Assembly (NCBI RefSeq): GCF_029581575.1
Contig: NZ_CP089975.1
Span: 1,240,001-1,304,000 of the forward strand
Direction of reading: 5' to 3'
DNA: 64,000 nt
Source of the DNA: Moraxella nasibovis
Lineage (GTDB): Bacteria; Pseudomonadota; Gammaproteobacteria; Pseudomonadales; Moraxellaceae
The translations under genes were made by a program, and so were the position numbers. The notes under the pieces are model-generated. The model worked only from the letters and a program-made list of their open reading frames with translations. It was not told the DNA's origin and ran no database searches. Positions 38,840 to 47,497 of the stretch are shown here, piece after piece (position 1 is the first letter of the stretch; every line of letters starts with the position of its first letter).

Positions 38840-40930
38840 ATGCGAGTTCCTGAATCTGTCATAGAGCAGCTAAATAGCCAAGCCGATTTGGTGGGCATGA
38901 TTCGCCGCCACACCGTTTTAAAGCCTGCTGGGCGTGAATTTAAAGGCTGCTGCCCATTTCATGGCGAAAAAACACCGTCCTTTTATGTCAATCCACAGAC
39001 CAATTTATACTATTGCTTTGGCTGTGGCGCTAAGGGCAATCCCATCACCTTTTTAAAAGAATTTGAGCGCCTAAGTTTTGTCGAGGCGCTGACCGTTTTG
39101 TCTGAACAAACAGGCATTGACCTGCCCAAAGACGATGCCTTTGAACAGTCCATCAAATACAAAAAAACCACCAAGCCCAAAACCACTGCCAAAGCAAATC
39201 GTCAGCCCAGCACCGACCAATCAACCACAGTTCATCAGTATTCTAACAACGATCAATCCTTTGGCGGGCAAACACTGTCCGATATTGACGATGTCTATCG
39301 TGATGATGCGGTTTACCATGACTATCTAAGCGGTAATCACACAGCCGCCTTTGATAATGACACCAGTCCTAACGCACCCACGCATGATGAGTCAGATGCA
39401 CAAGGCGATTTGTACAGCTTACTTGGTAACATCTGCCGATTTTATCAGCACAAGCTGCACCAAAATCCTGCGGCGATGGCGTATTTTGCCTCTCGTGGCT
39501 TGACCCAAGAGACCATCACTACTTTTGAATTGGGCTACGCACCAAGCGGCTGGCAACACCTAGAAGAAGCCTTTCCACAGGACATCGAAGGCTTAAAAAT
39601 CCTTGGTCTGACTCGCACTTCACAAAAGGGGCGAGATTTTAATCTGCTTAGAGACCGAGTCATTTTCCCCATCAAAGACAAGCAAGGGCGTGTGGTGGGC
39701 TTTGCTGGACGAGCCTTGGGCGATGAAATGCCAAAATACATCAACTCGTCAGAATCGCCCGTCTTTCAAAAGCAGTTCATCTTATACGGATTGTACGAAG
39801 CCCGCCAAGCCAAAGCCAGCAGCTACATGATGGTGGAAGGCTACATGGATGTCATCGCCTTGTATCAGGCGGGCATTTATGGGGCGGTCGCACCGATGGG
39901 TACTGCCGCCAACGAAGGACAAATCGCCAGTTTGTTAAAATACAACGACAGCCTGACCATGTGTTTTGATGGCGATGGCGCAGGACAGCGTGCCGCTTGG
40001 CGTGCCTTGGAAGTCGCTGCCCCCATCTTAGCCGACGGCAAGCAGCTCAAATTTCTCACCCTGCCAGACAATCATGACCCAGATACCTACCTCCAAGCAC
40101 ACGGTGCGGATGCCATGCGCCTGCAGATGGAAGAGGCTCTTAGCACCTCAGATTACATTTTTAATGTATTAAGCCTGCGCTATGATTTAAGATTTCCTGA
40201 AAATAAAGCGGCGGCAATGGCAAAGCTTAAAGAGCTGACCGCCAAATTTCCCAAAGGGTCGAGCTTTAAATGGTGGCTAAACAACGACATCTATCAAAAG
40301 CTTGGCGCCAAAGACCAAAAAACTCGCTATGTCATCGATAAGGCAAACTACGAAGCCAGCGTCAATCGCAACATTTTGCTGTATCTGTGCCTGCTATACG
40401 CACCGCACCTGCTTGATGACGACCCGTTGTCTAGAATCTTGACCAAATCTGGCGTGGTCGATGTGCATGTCGATTTCATCGAACGCCTTGAAAAGCATGA
40501 GCTACACTTGCCAGAATTACCCACATGGCACAGCATTGGCGACGATGCCCTAACCGAGCTTGTCAGCACCATCACAAAGCTTGGCAAACTTGGTGACGCC
40601 ATCTCGCCGCTGACCAAAAGCGACGACCCACAAGTGATCAATGGGCAGGCGCATTTTATCATGGCAAGCCTACCCAATGATGCCCTGCAAGATGTACTGG
40701 CCGAATCATGGCGGGGGTTTTTTGGGCAGATGACCGCCGAACGATTTGAAAATATCGGCTTGTTTTTTGATGAGCTGCTTTGTCAAAAACTGCTTGAAAT
40801 TTTCAAAAAACAACACGAGCAAAGCAAAAACATCATTCTTTCAGAGATTCATAAGCGCCGCCTGCTTGCCTTGCAGCACTGGGACAAAGCCCAAAAGAGC
40901 AAACTTGCCACCGCTTTGGATAAAAGATAG
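38840..40930 (+). CDS. dnaG: DNA primase
   Basis: A 696-residue primase that makes RNA primers at the replication fork. The N-terminal CHC2 zinc module uses Cys38, His41, Cys59 and Cys62. The RNA-polymerase/Toprim domain has YMMVEGYMDVIAL and the metal-binding MCFDGDGAGQRAAWRAL (about 373-389). The C-terminal helicase-binding domain ends in KRRLLALQHWDKAQKSK. A poorly conserved, polar insert (about 100-185) sits between the zinc and catalytic domains and makes it longer than E. coli DnaG (581). rpsU and rpoD, frequent partners, are absent here. Confidence 0.97.
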   Translation: MRVPESVIEQLNSQADLVGMIRRHTVLKPAGREFKGCCPFHGEKTPSFYVNPQTNLYYCFGCGAKGNPITFLKEFERLSFVEALTVLSEQTGIDLPKDDAFEQSIKYKKTTKPKTTAKANRQPSTDQSTTVHQYSNNDQSFGGQTLSDIDDVYRDDAVYHDYLSGNHTAAFDNDTSPNAPTHDESDAQGDLYSLLGNICRFYQHKLHQNPAAMAYFASRGLTQETITTFELGYAPSGWQHLEEAFPQDIEGLKILGLTRTSQKGRDFNLLRDRVIFPIKDKQGRVVGFAGRALGDEMPKYINSSESPVFQKQFILYGLYEARQAKASSYMMVEGYMDVIALYQAGIYGAVAPMGTAANEGQIASLLKYNDSLTMCFDGDGAGQRAAWRALEVAAPILADGKQLKFLTLPDNHDPDTYLQAHGADAMRLQMEEALSTSDYIFNVLSLRYDLRFPENKAAAMAKLKELTAKFPKGSSFKWWLNNDIYQKLGAKDQKTRYVIDKANYEASVNRNILLYLCLLYAPHLLDDDPLSRILTKSGVVDVHVDFIERLEKHELHLPELPTWHSIGDDALTELVSTITKLGKLGDAISPLTKSDDPQVINGQAHFIMASLPNDALQDVLAESWRGFFGQMTAERFENIGLFFDELLCQKLLEIFKKQHEQSKNIILSEIHKRRLLALQHWDKAQKSKLATALDKR

Positions 40931-40953
40931 CAGCTGCCATTTGTACCAAGCCA

Positions 40954-41622
40954 TCAGGCAAACAGCGCACCGCCCTTAGCAACCGCTGCTTGATGCTCAG
41001 CTCTTGCCTCGCAGTCTGCCATCCAGCGTCTGATGTGCTGCCAGTCGCCAAGCCCGCCACGGCTTTGTAATGCCTTTGCGGCAAAATAAGTCTGAATGTC
41101 TGCGCCTGTAAACTGACCTGCCAGCCACTGTCTTTGTGCCAAATGCGCATCGAGCAAACCAAAGCTTTGACGAATGTTGCCTGAAATCATCAAAGATTCC
41201 ACCTTATTGGCAATCGCCTTTGCCACAGGGCGCACTAAAAATGGCGATTTGGTGGCGACTTTTGTCATCACCAGCCGCATCACCAAAGGCGGCATCATTG
41301 AGCTTTCAGCAAAATGCAGCCAAAAAGCATAATCCTCCCAGTGCGACGCATCGGGCGACAGCTTGCCTTGTGTGTCATAATATTTGAGCAGATATTCAAT
41401 GATAAATCCCGACTCGGCAAGCGTACACCCTCGAACATCATCCACCAAAATGGGCGCCTTACCCATCGGGTGAATGCCCATCATCTCTTTGGGCGCAAGA
41501 AAATTGGCGTTACGCGTGTGAGTGACAAGCTCATAAGGCGTGCCATACAGCGCTGACAGCTCCTCAAGCAGCCACAAAATACGAAACGAGCGAGAGTGAT
41601 TTAGGTGATGTAAAGTCAGCAT
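40954..41622 (-). CDS. Glutathione S-transferase family protein
   Basis: 222 residues from the ATG at 41622, which has a strong GGAGGC ribosome site. The frame opens seven codons earlier without such a site. The N-terminal thioredoxin-like domain contains LNHSRSFRILWLLEEL, with Ser/Arg as the likely catalytic region. APILVDD and LAESGFIIEYLL are the cis-Pro loop and glutathione-contacting Glu-Ser pair. The all-helical C-terminal domain follows. The substrate is unknown. It is convergent with dnaG. Confidence 0.9.
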   Translation of the reverse strand: MLTLHHLNHSRSFRILWLLEELSALYGTPYELVTHTRNANFLAPKEMMGIHPMGKAPILVDDVRGCTLAESGFIIEYLLKYYDTQGKLSPDASHWEDYAFWLHFAESSMMPPLVMRLVMTKVATKSPFLVRPVAKAIANKVESLMISGNIRQSFGLLDAHLAQRQWLAGQFTGADIQTYFAAKALQSRGGLGDWQHIRRWMADCEARAEHQAAVAKGGALFA

Positions 41623-41714
41623 GATGCCTCCAGACTCAATCAATGTCTAAAAAATAAAAAAGCAAAGCTCATTTTACCACGAAATCTTGGCGATGGCACG
41701 CAGACAGCCGATCC

Positions 41715-41743
41715 TAAAAAAACACCCCAAGCTTAACTTAGGG
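41715..41743 (-). terminator. Intrinsic terminator of the mesX-mesD-flavin reductase cluster
   Basis: On the minus strand CCCTAAG pairs with CTTGGGG (one G-U), and a run of seven T follows. It is located about 18 bases beyond the stop of the flavin reductase gene. Confidence 0.8.
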
Positions 41744-41760
41744 CATTGATGGCAAGGCAC

Positions 41761-42255
41761 TCACACGATCGCCGTCTGCTCACAAGTCTTGTGATAACTT
41801 CGATTAAAATAAGTTAAAGCCTCGTGGCTGTCGCTGTGCTTGATGTCGATGATTTCACAAATCATCACGCCATGCGTACCAACCTCTTTAATCTCTTGAA
41901 TCTTACAATCAAAACCAATCAAAGCATCGGACAGTAGCGGCGCACCTGTTGTCAAGGTCTCCCAAGTGCCATGCTCAAAGCGCTCATCAGAGTTGAGTCG
42001 TGATGCAAAGGTGTTGGAAAGGTGTGACTGCTCAGCGGCCAAGGTATTGACCATCAGCACCCCATTTTTGACAAAATTATCATAAAAACCAATGCTTGTA
42101 TTCATGCACACGAGCAAAGTCGGCGGTGAGTCGGTCACGCTTGCCACCGCTGATGCCGTAAAGCCATGTCTGCCTGCTGCACCATCGGTCGTCACCACAT
42201 GCACCGCCGTGGTCAGCTTTGCCATGGCGTCTTTAAAATCTGCTACATCTACCAT
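41761..42255 (-). CDS. Flavin reductase-like (FMN-binding split-barrel) protein
   Basis: 164 residues of the flavin reductase-like family, in which short proteins of this type reduce FMN/FAD with NAD(P)H for a partner monooxygenase. Typical segments are FKDAMAKLTTAVHVVTTDGAAGRHGFTASAVASVT, then PPTLLVCMNTS (flavin-binding loop), FVKNGVLMVNTLA, and a C-terminal YFNRSYHKTC. The TTG at 42288 was rejected in favour of the ATG at 42255, where the family homology begins. It lies 107 bases downstream of the core methionine synthase on the same strand, so it may supply reduced flavin to that oxygen-dependent system; this is inference. Confidence 0.88.
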   Translation of the reverse strand: MVDVADFKDAMAKLTTAVHVVTTDGAAGRHGFTASAVASVTDSPPTLLVCMNTSIGFYDNFVKNGVLMVNTLAAEQSHLSNTFASRLNSDERFEHGTWETLTTGAPLLSDALIGFDCKIQEIKEVGTHGVMICEIIDIKHSDSHEALTYFNRSYHKTCEQTAIV

Positions 42256-42301
42256 TGTTATTTTCTTAAAATTTATTTTATTTATCAATCAAAACCTTTC
42301 A

Positions 42302-42327
42302 CCCTTCGACAAGCTCAGAGTGAACGG
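42302..42327. repeat. REP-like extragenic element, copy 1
   Basis: CCCTTCGACAAGCTCAG followed by AGTGAACGG. It differs from the copy at 43499-43524 at two positions (AGT versus GGC) and lies in the mesD-flavin reductase gap. This type of short extragenic palindromic unit is widespread in proteobacteria. Confidence 0.75.
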
Positions 42328-42362
42328 TCTTGGTGGCTTTTAAAACCAAATACTATGAATGA

Positions 42363-43397
42363 TTATTTACCTGCAAGCTCATTGCGGATAATTTCGGCAC
42401 CTTGAGTCAAGGCGTTTAATTTACCACGAGCCACGGTGCGAGAAAGCGGTGCCATACCGCAGTTGGTGCTTGGGTATAGATTGTCCGCATCGACAAATTG
42501 CAAGGCTTTACGCAAAGTATCCGCCACTTGCTCTGGCGTTTCGATTTCGTTGGTCGCCACATCAATCGCCCCAACCATGACTTTTTTGCCACGAATCAGC
42601 TCAATCAAATCCATTGGCACTTTTGAGTTTTGGCATTCTAGCGACACGATGTCAATGCTTGATTTTTGTAAGAATGGGAAACTTTCTTCGTATTGACGCC
42701 ATTCGCTCCCTAGCGTTTGTTTCCAGTCGGTGTTGGCCTTGATGCCGTAACCATAGCAGATATGCACCGCAGTTTGGCATTTTAAGCCCTCTACCGCACG
42801 CTCAAGCGCCGCCACGCCCCAATCGCTCAATTCATCAAAAAACACATTAAACGCAGGCTCGTCAAACTGGATAATATCCACGCCAGCCGCTTCTAATTCT
42901 TTGGCTTCTTGGTTTAGGATTTCGGCAAATTTCCACGCCAATTTTTCACGACTCTTATAATGACCGTCATACAGCGTGTCAATCATCGTCATCGGGCCAG
43001 GCAAAGCCCATTTAATCAGCTTATCAGTATGCTGACGCAAGAATTTGGCATCTTCCACAAACACCGAATTTGGACGAGACACTTCACCCACCACGCTTGG
43101 CACGCTCGCATCATAGCGGTTGCGGATACGCACGGTTTCTCGCTTGTTAAAATCCACGCCGTCCAAATGCTCGATGAATGTCGTTACAAAGTGCTGACGA
43201 GTTTGCTCGCCGTCGCTCACAATGTCAATGCCTGCACGCGTTTGCTCAGCCAGCGACACCAAAAGTGCGTCTTGCTTGGCTTGCAATAATTCTTCGCCCT
43301 CAAATTTCCAAGGCGACCATAGCTTTTCAGGTTCGGCAAGCCAAGACGGTTTTGGCAAACTGCCTGCGGTAGAAGTTGGGAGTAAAATTTTGCTCAT
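42363..43397 (-). CDS. mesD: Core (folate-independent) methionine synthase, MesD type
   Basis: 344 residues equivalent to the catalytic C-terminal half of MetE, lacking the N-terminal folate-binding half. The zinc and homocysteine ligands are all visible: His212 and Cys214 in VHICYG, Glu254 in VSLECQ and Cys313 in STNCGMAPLSR. In the MesD family methionine is made in aerobes without methyl-folate or cobalamin, and activity depends on a DUF1852 protein and oxygen (Price, Deutschbauer and Arkin). The DUF1852 gene lies directly upstream here, which supports MesD over other MetE-like groups. The methyl donor is not established. Confidence 0.9.
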   Translation of the reverse strand: MSKILLPTSTAGSLPKPSWLAEPEKLWSPWKFEGEELLQAKQDALLVSLAEQTRAGIDIVSDGEQTRQHFVTTFIEHLDGVDFNKRETVRIRNRYDASVPSVVGEVSRPNSVFVEDAKFLRQHTDKLIKWALPGPMTMIDTLYDGHYKSREKLAWKFAEILNQEAKELEAAGVDIIQFDEPAFNVFFDELSDWGVAALERAVEGLKCQTAVHICYGYGIKANTDWKQTLGSEWRQYEESFPFLQKSSIDIVSLECQNSKVPMDLIELIRGKKVMVGAIDVATNEIETPEQVADTLRKALQFVDADNLYPSTNCGMAPLSRTVARGKLNALTQGAEIIRNELAGK

Positions 43398-43460
43398 GAT
43401 GTTATCCTAAAAATGTTTAAAAATATCTGCTCTGGTTTAAAAAGTGCGACAAAAAGAAAA

Positions 43461-43524
43461 TCATTCGTGGTGAGCTTGGCAAACCTAAGATTTTTCCACC
43501 CTTCGACAAGCTCAGGGCGAACGG
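43461..43524. repeat. REP-like extragenic element, copy 2, with inverted partner
   Basis: CCCTTCGACAAGCTCAG plus GGCGAACGG at 43499-43524. A diverged inverted copy (TTCGTGGTGAGCTTGGC) lies just before it. The two arms can fold into a long hairpin with an exact TGAGCTTG/CAAGCTCA core. It sits in the mesX-mesD gap. Confidence 0.75.
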
Positions 43525-43620
43525 AAAATCTTATTAACACACCTGATTAAACCACCAAAATATCAATCTTTTAAAAACCCAAATCAGCCGACTCATCATC
43601 GGCTGACTTGATGTTATGAA

Positions 43621-44598
43621 TTATTTTTCGGCAAGCCAAGCGTCCAAAATCTCTTTGTAAGGCTTGATGAATTTTTCTTCGGCAAGTTTGCCCTGCTTAA
43701 TCGCAAGCTCGGTACGCTCCACACGGTCGTATTCTACCAAAGTCAGCGAATAATCGTCATAATTTAAGCTGCCTTTATAAGTCTCGCCTGCAAACGAGTT
43801 GGCATTATAAATCTCTGGACGATAGATTTTTTGGAAGGCTTCCATCGTCGCAATCGTGCTAATCAGCTCAAGATTGGTGTAATCGTTCAGCAAATCAGCC
43901 GTTTCATCATAGTAGAATGCATACGGAGCAACCGAGCCTTTTGGCATGAAGTAACGCACTTTTAAGCCCATTTTTGCAAAATACTCATCGGTCAATGAAT
44001 AGTCATTTTGCACATATTCCACGCCCAAAATCGGATGCACATTGGTCGTGCGATGATAAGTGCGAGTGGTCGCCACGCTCAGGCAAAGCACTGGGGCTTT
44101 TTCATTACGAGCCTTGTATTCTGGCGAGTTTAGCACATATCTGTACAATTTGCCGTGCAACTCGCCATAGCCCTCTGGCACAGTAAAGCTCGGCTTGTCT
44201 TTGTTATGGTCAAGCAGTAGCACGCTAAAATCATAATCACGCACAAATGATGAAAAACTGTTGCCGATGATGCCGCCAGTGGTTTTGCCTGTTTTGTGGT
44301 CGGTGACATAAGTTTTTAGCCATTCAAGTACTGAAAAATACTCACCCTTGCCCTCTACATCGATGTCGATAGAAACGATTTCAAGTTGCACCGAATAACG
44401 GTCGTTGGTTGGGTTGTCCCAGTTTGCCAAATCGTTAAAACGGTTGTTAATCATCGCAATGGCTTTTTGTAGGTTTTGTTTGCGATTTTCGCCACGAGCC
44501 AGATTGGCAAAGTTGGTCGTCAAACGAGTGCTGCTCGCTGGCTCGTAGTTTTCATCAAAAGTTTCGGTATGAACTCGACAGTTAAAATTTGTGGTCAT
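43621..44598 (-). CDS. mesX: DUF1852 protein required by core methionine synthase (MesX)
   Basis: 325 residues from the ATG at 44598, which has a strong GAGGTG ribosome site. The frame is open 45 codons further upstream but without such a site. The sequence begins MTTNFNCRVHTETFDENYEPASS and includes NRFNDLANWDNPTNDRYSVQLEIVSIDIDVEGKGEYFSVLEW, the DUF1852 pattern as I remember it. No signal peptide or membrane helix is present. In Acinetobacter-type bacteria this protein is essential for MesD function together with oxygen; its chemistry is undescribed to my knowledge. Leads the mesX-mesD-flavin reductase cluster. Confidence 0.87.
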   Translation of the reverse strand: MTTNFNCRVHTETFDENYEPASSTRLTTNFANLARGENRKQNLQKAIAMINNRFNDLANWDNPTNDRYSVQLEIVSIDIDVEGKGEYFSVLEWLKTYVTDHKTGKTTGGIIGNSFSSFVRDYDFSVLLLDHNKDKPSFTVPEGYGELHGKLYRYVLNSPEYKARNEKAPVLCLSVATTRTYHRTTNVHPILGVEYVQNDYSLTDEYFAKMGLKVRYFMPKGSVAPYAFYYDETADLLNDYTNLELISTIATMEAFQKIYRPEIYNANSFAGETYKGSLNYDDYSLTLVEYDRVERTELAIKQGKLAEEKFIKPYKEILDAWLAEK

Positions 44599-44635
44599 GT
44601 GACACCTCGTGCGCCTGTTGTTTTGGAATGTGTGT

Positions 44636-44699
44636 ATTAAACCACAATTTTCTATTGAATAAAAGTGATATATTTTTGAAAAATGATGAAAATAATTCA
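44636..44699 (-). promoter_or_regulatory. Possible MetR-activated promoter of mesX
   Basis: TGAA-AATAA-TTCA at 44687-44699 is an exact match to the E. coli MetR consensus TGAANNNNNTTCA. Reading left, TTTAAT (44636-44641) could be the -10, which would place the palindrome centre near -64, the usual activation position of LysR-type regulators. The gap upstream of mesX is only 210 bases. A match of this kind can occur by chance in AT-rich DNA. Confidence 0.5.
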
Positions 44700-44808
44700 A
44701 GTTATCAGCCTTTACTCCAACAAGCACTGTCAAAATAAGCCAAAAATCATAAGTCTCATGGTTCAGTGGCTTTTAAAAGTGCAGCATTCAACAACCCAAA
44801 TCTACCGA

Positions 44809-45624
44809 TCAGATGGCAAACTTCGCCCAAATCGGTGCATGGTCGGACGGTTTTTCAAGCCCACGAATGTCATAGCTGATGCCCGCTGCCACACAGTCAT
44901 CAATCAGACTGCCAGTACAAAGGATGTGATCGATGCGCAGACCTCGTTTTGGCTCATCCTCAAAGCCACGAGAACGATAATCAAACCAGCTAAATTCGTC
45001 GGAATTTTCTGGTTTGAATTTGCGGTAAGTGTCGTGCAGCTCACGGCTCATCAGCGCCTCATACCACTCTCGCTCCTCTGGCAAAAATGAGCAAGTGCCG
45101 TTTTTTAGCCAGCGCTTTGCGTTCACCTCGCCAATGCCGACATCGCTGTCTTTGGGCGAAATGTTCATATCGCCCATGACGATCAGCTCTCGACCCTCGG
45201 CTTTTAGCTCATCGATGTAGCGGTTCAAATCAGCATAAAACGCCCTTTTCATGGGAAACTTGACCTCATGTGAGCGGTTTTCACCTTGTGGAAAATACCC
45301 ATTGATCACATCAATCGTACGCCCATTGATGTCAAATCTGGCATGAATCAGGCGGCGCTGTGCCTCTGGGTCGGCAAATGGAAAGCCCTTTTGCACAAAA
45401 ATCGGCGCAACTTTTGATAAAATCGCCACGCCATAATGCGACTTTTGTCCAAAAAATGACACATGATAACCCAATCCCTCCACATCCGCCAATGGAAAAG
45501 CCTCATCGTGCACTTTGGTCTCTTGCAGTCCGATGATGTCAGCACCAAGCACATCACGCACCGCCATCAGCTGATGCGGTCTGGCACGCAGCCCATTGAT
45601 ATTAAAGCTTACAAAAGTTGTCAT
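44809..45624 (-). CDS. xthA: Exodeoxyribonuclease III (AP endonuclease)
   Basis: 271 residues of the exonuclease-endonuclease-phosphatase fold. It cuts DNA at abasic sites in base-excision repair. Metal and active-site residues are visible in FNINGLRA (Asn), GLQETKVHD (Glu near 35), GDMNISPKDSDVG (Asp/Asn near 150), and a C-terminal RIDHILCTG and SDHAPIWAKF (Asp-His). The length fits the family. It lies upstream of the mesX cluster on the same strand but with a 210-base gap, so probably has its own transcript. Confidence 0.95.
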   Translation of the reverse strand: MTTFVSFNINGLRARPHQLMAVRDVLGADIIGLQETKVHDEAFPLADVEGLGYHVSFFGQKSHYGVAILSKVAPIFVQKGFPFADPEAQRRLIHARFDINGRTIDVINGYFPQGENRSHEVKFPMKRAFYADLNRYIDELKAEGRELIVMGDMNISPKDSDVGIGEVNAKRWLKNGTCSFLPEEREWYEALMSRELHDTYRKFKPENSDEFSWFDYRSRGFEDEPKRGLRIDHILCTGSLIDDCVAAGISYDIRGLEKPSDHAPIWAKFAI

Positions 45625-45757
45625 ACATTACTCGTCATTCGTCGTTGATTGGTGGGTTATTTTAGCAAATTTTTTGCTTAAATTTTGATTATTTTTATAA
45701 GACTTTTTAAGTTTTTCGGTGTACAATAGTTCATCATTTCAAAAAACAAAGATAACC

Positions 45758-46213
45758 ATGAACGCACCAATTTTCAAAAAACATTACAAAGTCTATATCA
45801 ATCACACAGACGCAGGCGGCATCGTCTATCACGCCAACCACTTGACCTTTTTTGAAAACTGTCGCAGAGATTGGCTAAGCTCACTGGGCTTTGATGGTTA
45901 TTTTTTTGACACTGATGGTGTGGCAGGTGGCACAGACGGCTCATCAGGCAGGGTACATTTTGTGGTAAGTCAGGCAAATTTGTCCTACAAATCCGCCCTA
46001 TTTGTCGATGATGTACTGGTGGTGAGTGTGCATGAGATGACTCAAAAGCCTGCAAGTCTCATCTTGACGCAGCACATCTATCGCAGCGACAAGGATTTTC
46101 ATGAAGGCAAAATCGCAGCCACAGGTGTGATCACATTGGCGTGTGTGATGAATGTCGATGGTACCATTCGTCCGCATCGCTTGCCCAAAGCTTTCACCAC
46201 TGCCAAGCTTTGA
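45758..46213 (+). CDS. YbgC/FadM-type hot-dog acyl-CoA thioesterase
   Basis: 151 residues with the hot-dog fold signature of 4-hydroxybenzoyl-CoA thioesterases: VYINHTDAGGIVYHANHLTFFENCRRDWL, with the catalytic Asp of the HTDAGG motif at about residue 17. A Gly-rich loop insertion (DTDGVAGGTDGSSGR, about 48-62) is longer than in E. coli YbgC. YbgC is usually the first gene of the tol-pal cluster; here it is about 10 kb from tolAB and alone. A GTG at 45719 opens the frame but the ATG at 45758 begins the conserved domain. Confidence 0.88.
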   Translation: MNAPIFKKHYKVYINHTDAGGIVYHANHLTFFENCRRDWLSSLGFDGYFFDTDGVAGGTDGSSGRVHFVVSQANLSYKSALFVDDVLVVSVHEMTQKPASLILTQHIYRSDKDFHEGKIAATGVITLACVMNVDGTIRPHRLPKAFTTAKL

Positions 46214-46384
46214 GCATAAAACCATCAAACCAAGGCTTTGCTGGCGGTCAACAATCCCTTCGACTGCCGCATTTTTGCCGTATCCTTGCCATATCCTTGG
46301 CTCAGTACACCAAACAAAAAAAAGACAAGCAATGCTCATCTTTTTTGGTTGGTAAGTTCATTTGATGTAGTTTTTTAAGATAAT

Positions 46385-47251
46385 TTACAAAAACTTAGTA
46401 ATCAATCTTAAAGGCAGATACTTCATGCCAAGACCGATTGGCAGCCAAGGCCAAGCTGGCACATAAGCCTCATCGACTTTCGCCTCGATCGCCTTGATGA
46501 TGACCTCCGCTCCTTCCTCTTCCCCCACCTCAAAAGGCAGATATTTTGCGCCGATATTTAGGTCTGTGCGTACATAGCCTGGATAAATGGTCGATACGGT
46601 GATGGGGAGCTTTTCGCTGATGGTGTCAGCACGAATACCCTCAGCAAGCGCCGCAAGCCCTGCCTTAGCAGCGGCATAAGTGGTGAGATGGCGTGGCAGA
46701 CCTCGCACCGCAGACATGCTAGAAATTACCACCAGATGACCGCTGTTCTGACGGCGAAAAATCTGCATGGCAGACTCACACTGCGCCAAAGCTGAGATGA
46801 AATTGGTCTCGGCGGTCGCACGATTGATGGCAAAGCGCCCATGACCAATGACACGACTGTCACCGACGCCAGCATTGACGATGATCTTGTCAATCTTGCC
46901 ACCATCTTTTTGAATCATTTCATTAAACGCATCAAATACTGTAAACACATCTTCATAGACGGTCACATCCAAAGTCTGCACATACACCTTGATGCCAAAT
47001 TCAGCCTCAAGCTCGGCTTTTAGCGCCTCCAAGCGCTCCAAGCGTCTGGCACAAATCGCCAAATCATAGCCCAAAAAAGCAAACTTGCGTGCCATCATCG
47101 CCCCAAGCCCACTGCTTGCGCCTGTGATCAGCACGGTCTTTCCCTGACCGACGCCACGAATGTCGTTCAAATCCTTGATTTTGTTAAATTGGTTGGCGAC
47201 CACTCGCCCAAATTTATCCACTTTTGCAAACACTTCTTCAAGCTTTTTCAT
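46385..47251 (-). CDS. Short-chain dehydrogenase/reductase
   Basis: 288 residues with an N-terminal basic/amphipathic extension of about 40 residues. The Rossmann core follows: cofactor loop GASSGLGAMMARKFA, an ARR after strand two suggesting NADP(H), NAGVGDSRV, the catalytic Ser in VISSMSAVRG and YAAAKAGL (Tyr-x-x-x-Lys). C-terminal hydrophobic residues may contact the membrane. The substrate is unknown; related Moraxellaceae enzymes are annotated simply as SDR. The ATG at 47251 has GGAAAGA upstream, better than the TTG at 47284. Confidence 0.9.
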   Translation of the reverse strand: MKKLEEVFAKVDKFGRVVANQFNKIKDLNDIRGVGQGKTVLITGASSGLGAMMARKFAFLGYDLAICARRLERLEALKAELEAEFGIKVYVQTLDVTVYEDVFTVFDAFNEMIQKDGGKIDKIIVNAGVGDSRVIGHGRFAINRATAETNFISALAQCESAMQIFRRQNSGHLVVISSMSAVRGLPRHLTTYAAAKAGLAALAEGIRADTISEKLPITVSTIYPGYVRTDLNIGAKYLPFEVGEEEGAEVIIKAIEAKVDEAYVPAWPWLPIGLGMKYLPLRLITKFL

Positions 47252-47394
47252 GCAAATCTTTCCAAAAAAAGTTATATCAAACAAGCACCAAACGCCATTT
47301 TGTTATTTTAACAAACCAATCAAAGCCCAAGCACGCAGGTCGGCAAACCAGCGCACAAGCCAAAAAAAAGAGCAATATTAAGCTGTAAAATAAA

Positions 47395-47425
47395 AAAATA
47401 GCGAAATAAATATTTTCGCTATTTT
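47395..47425 (-). terminator. Intrinsic terminator of the SohB-like gene
   Basis: AAAATAGCGAAA and TTTTCGCTATTTT form a 12-base stem with a six-base loop inside an A/T-rich flank, about 73 bases beyond the sohB stop. The A/T runs on both sides make it potentially bidirectional. Confidence 0.8.
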
Positions 47426-47497
47426 AACGCATTTTTTGCTAAAATTCTAATGATTTAATGTGCACACTCACTCACTAAATCAATCATCGTGCTGCAC

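Noticed and set aside
44599-44733. Longer N-terminus for the DUF1852 protein
   Set aside because: The extension overlaps the MetR-like site and promoter, while the ATG at 44598 has a strong GAGGTG ribosome site.
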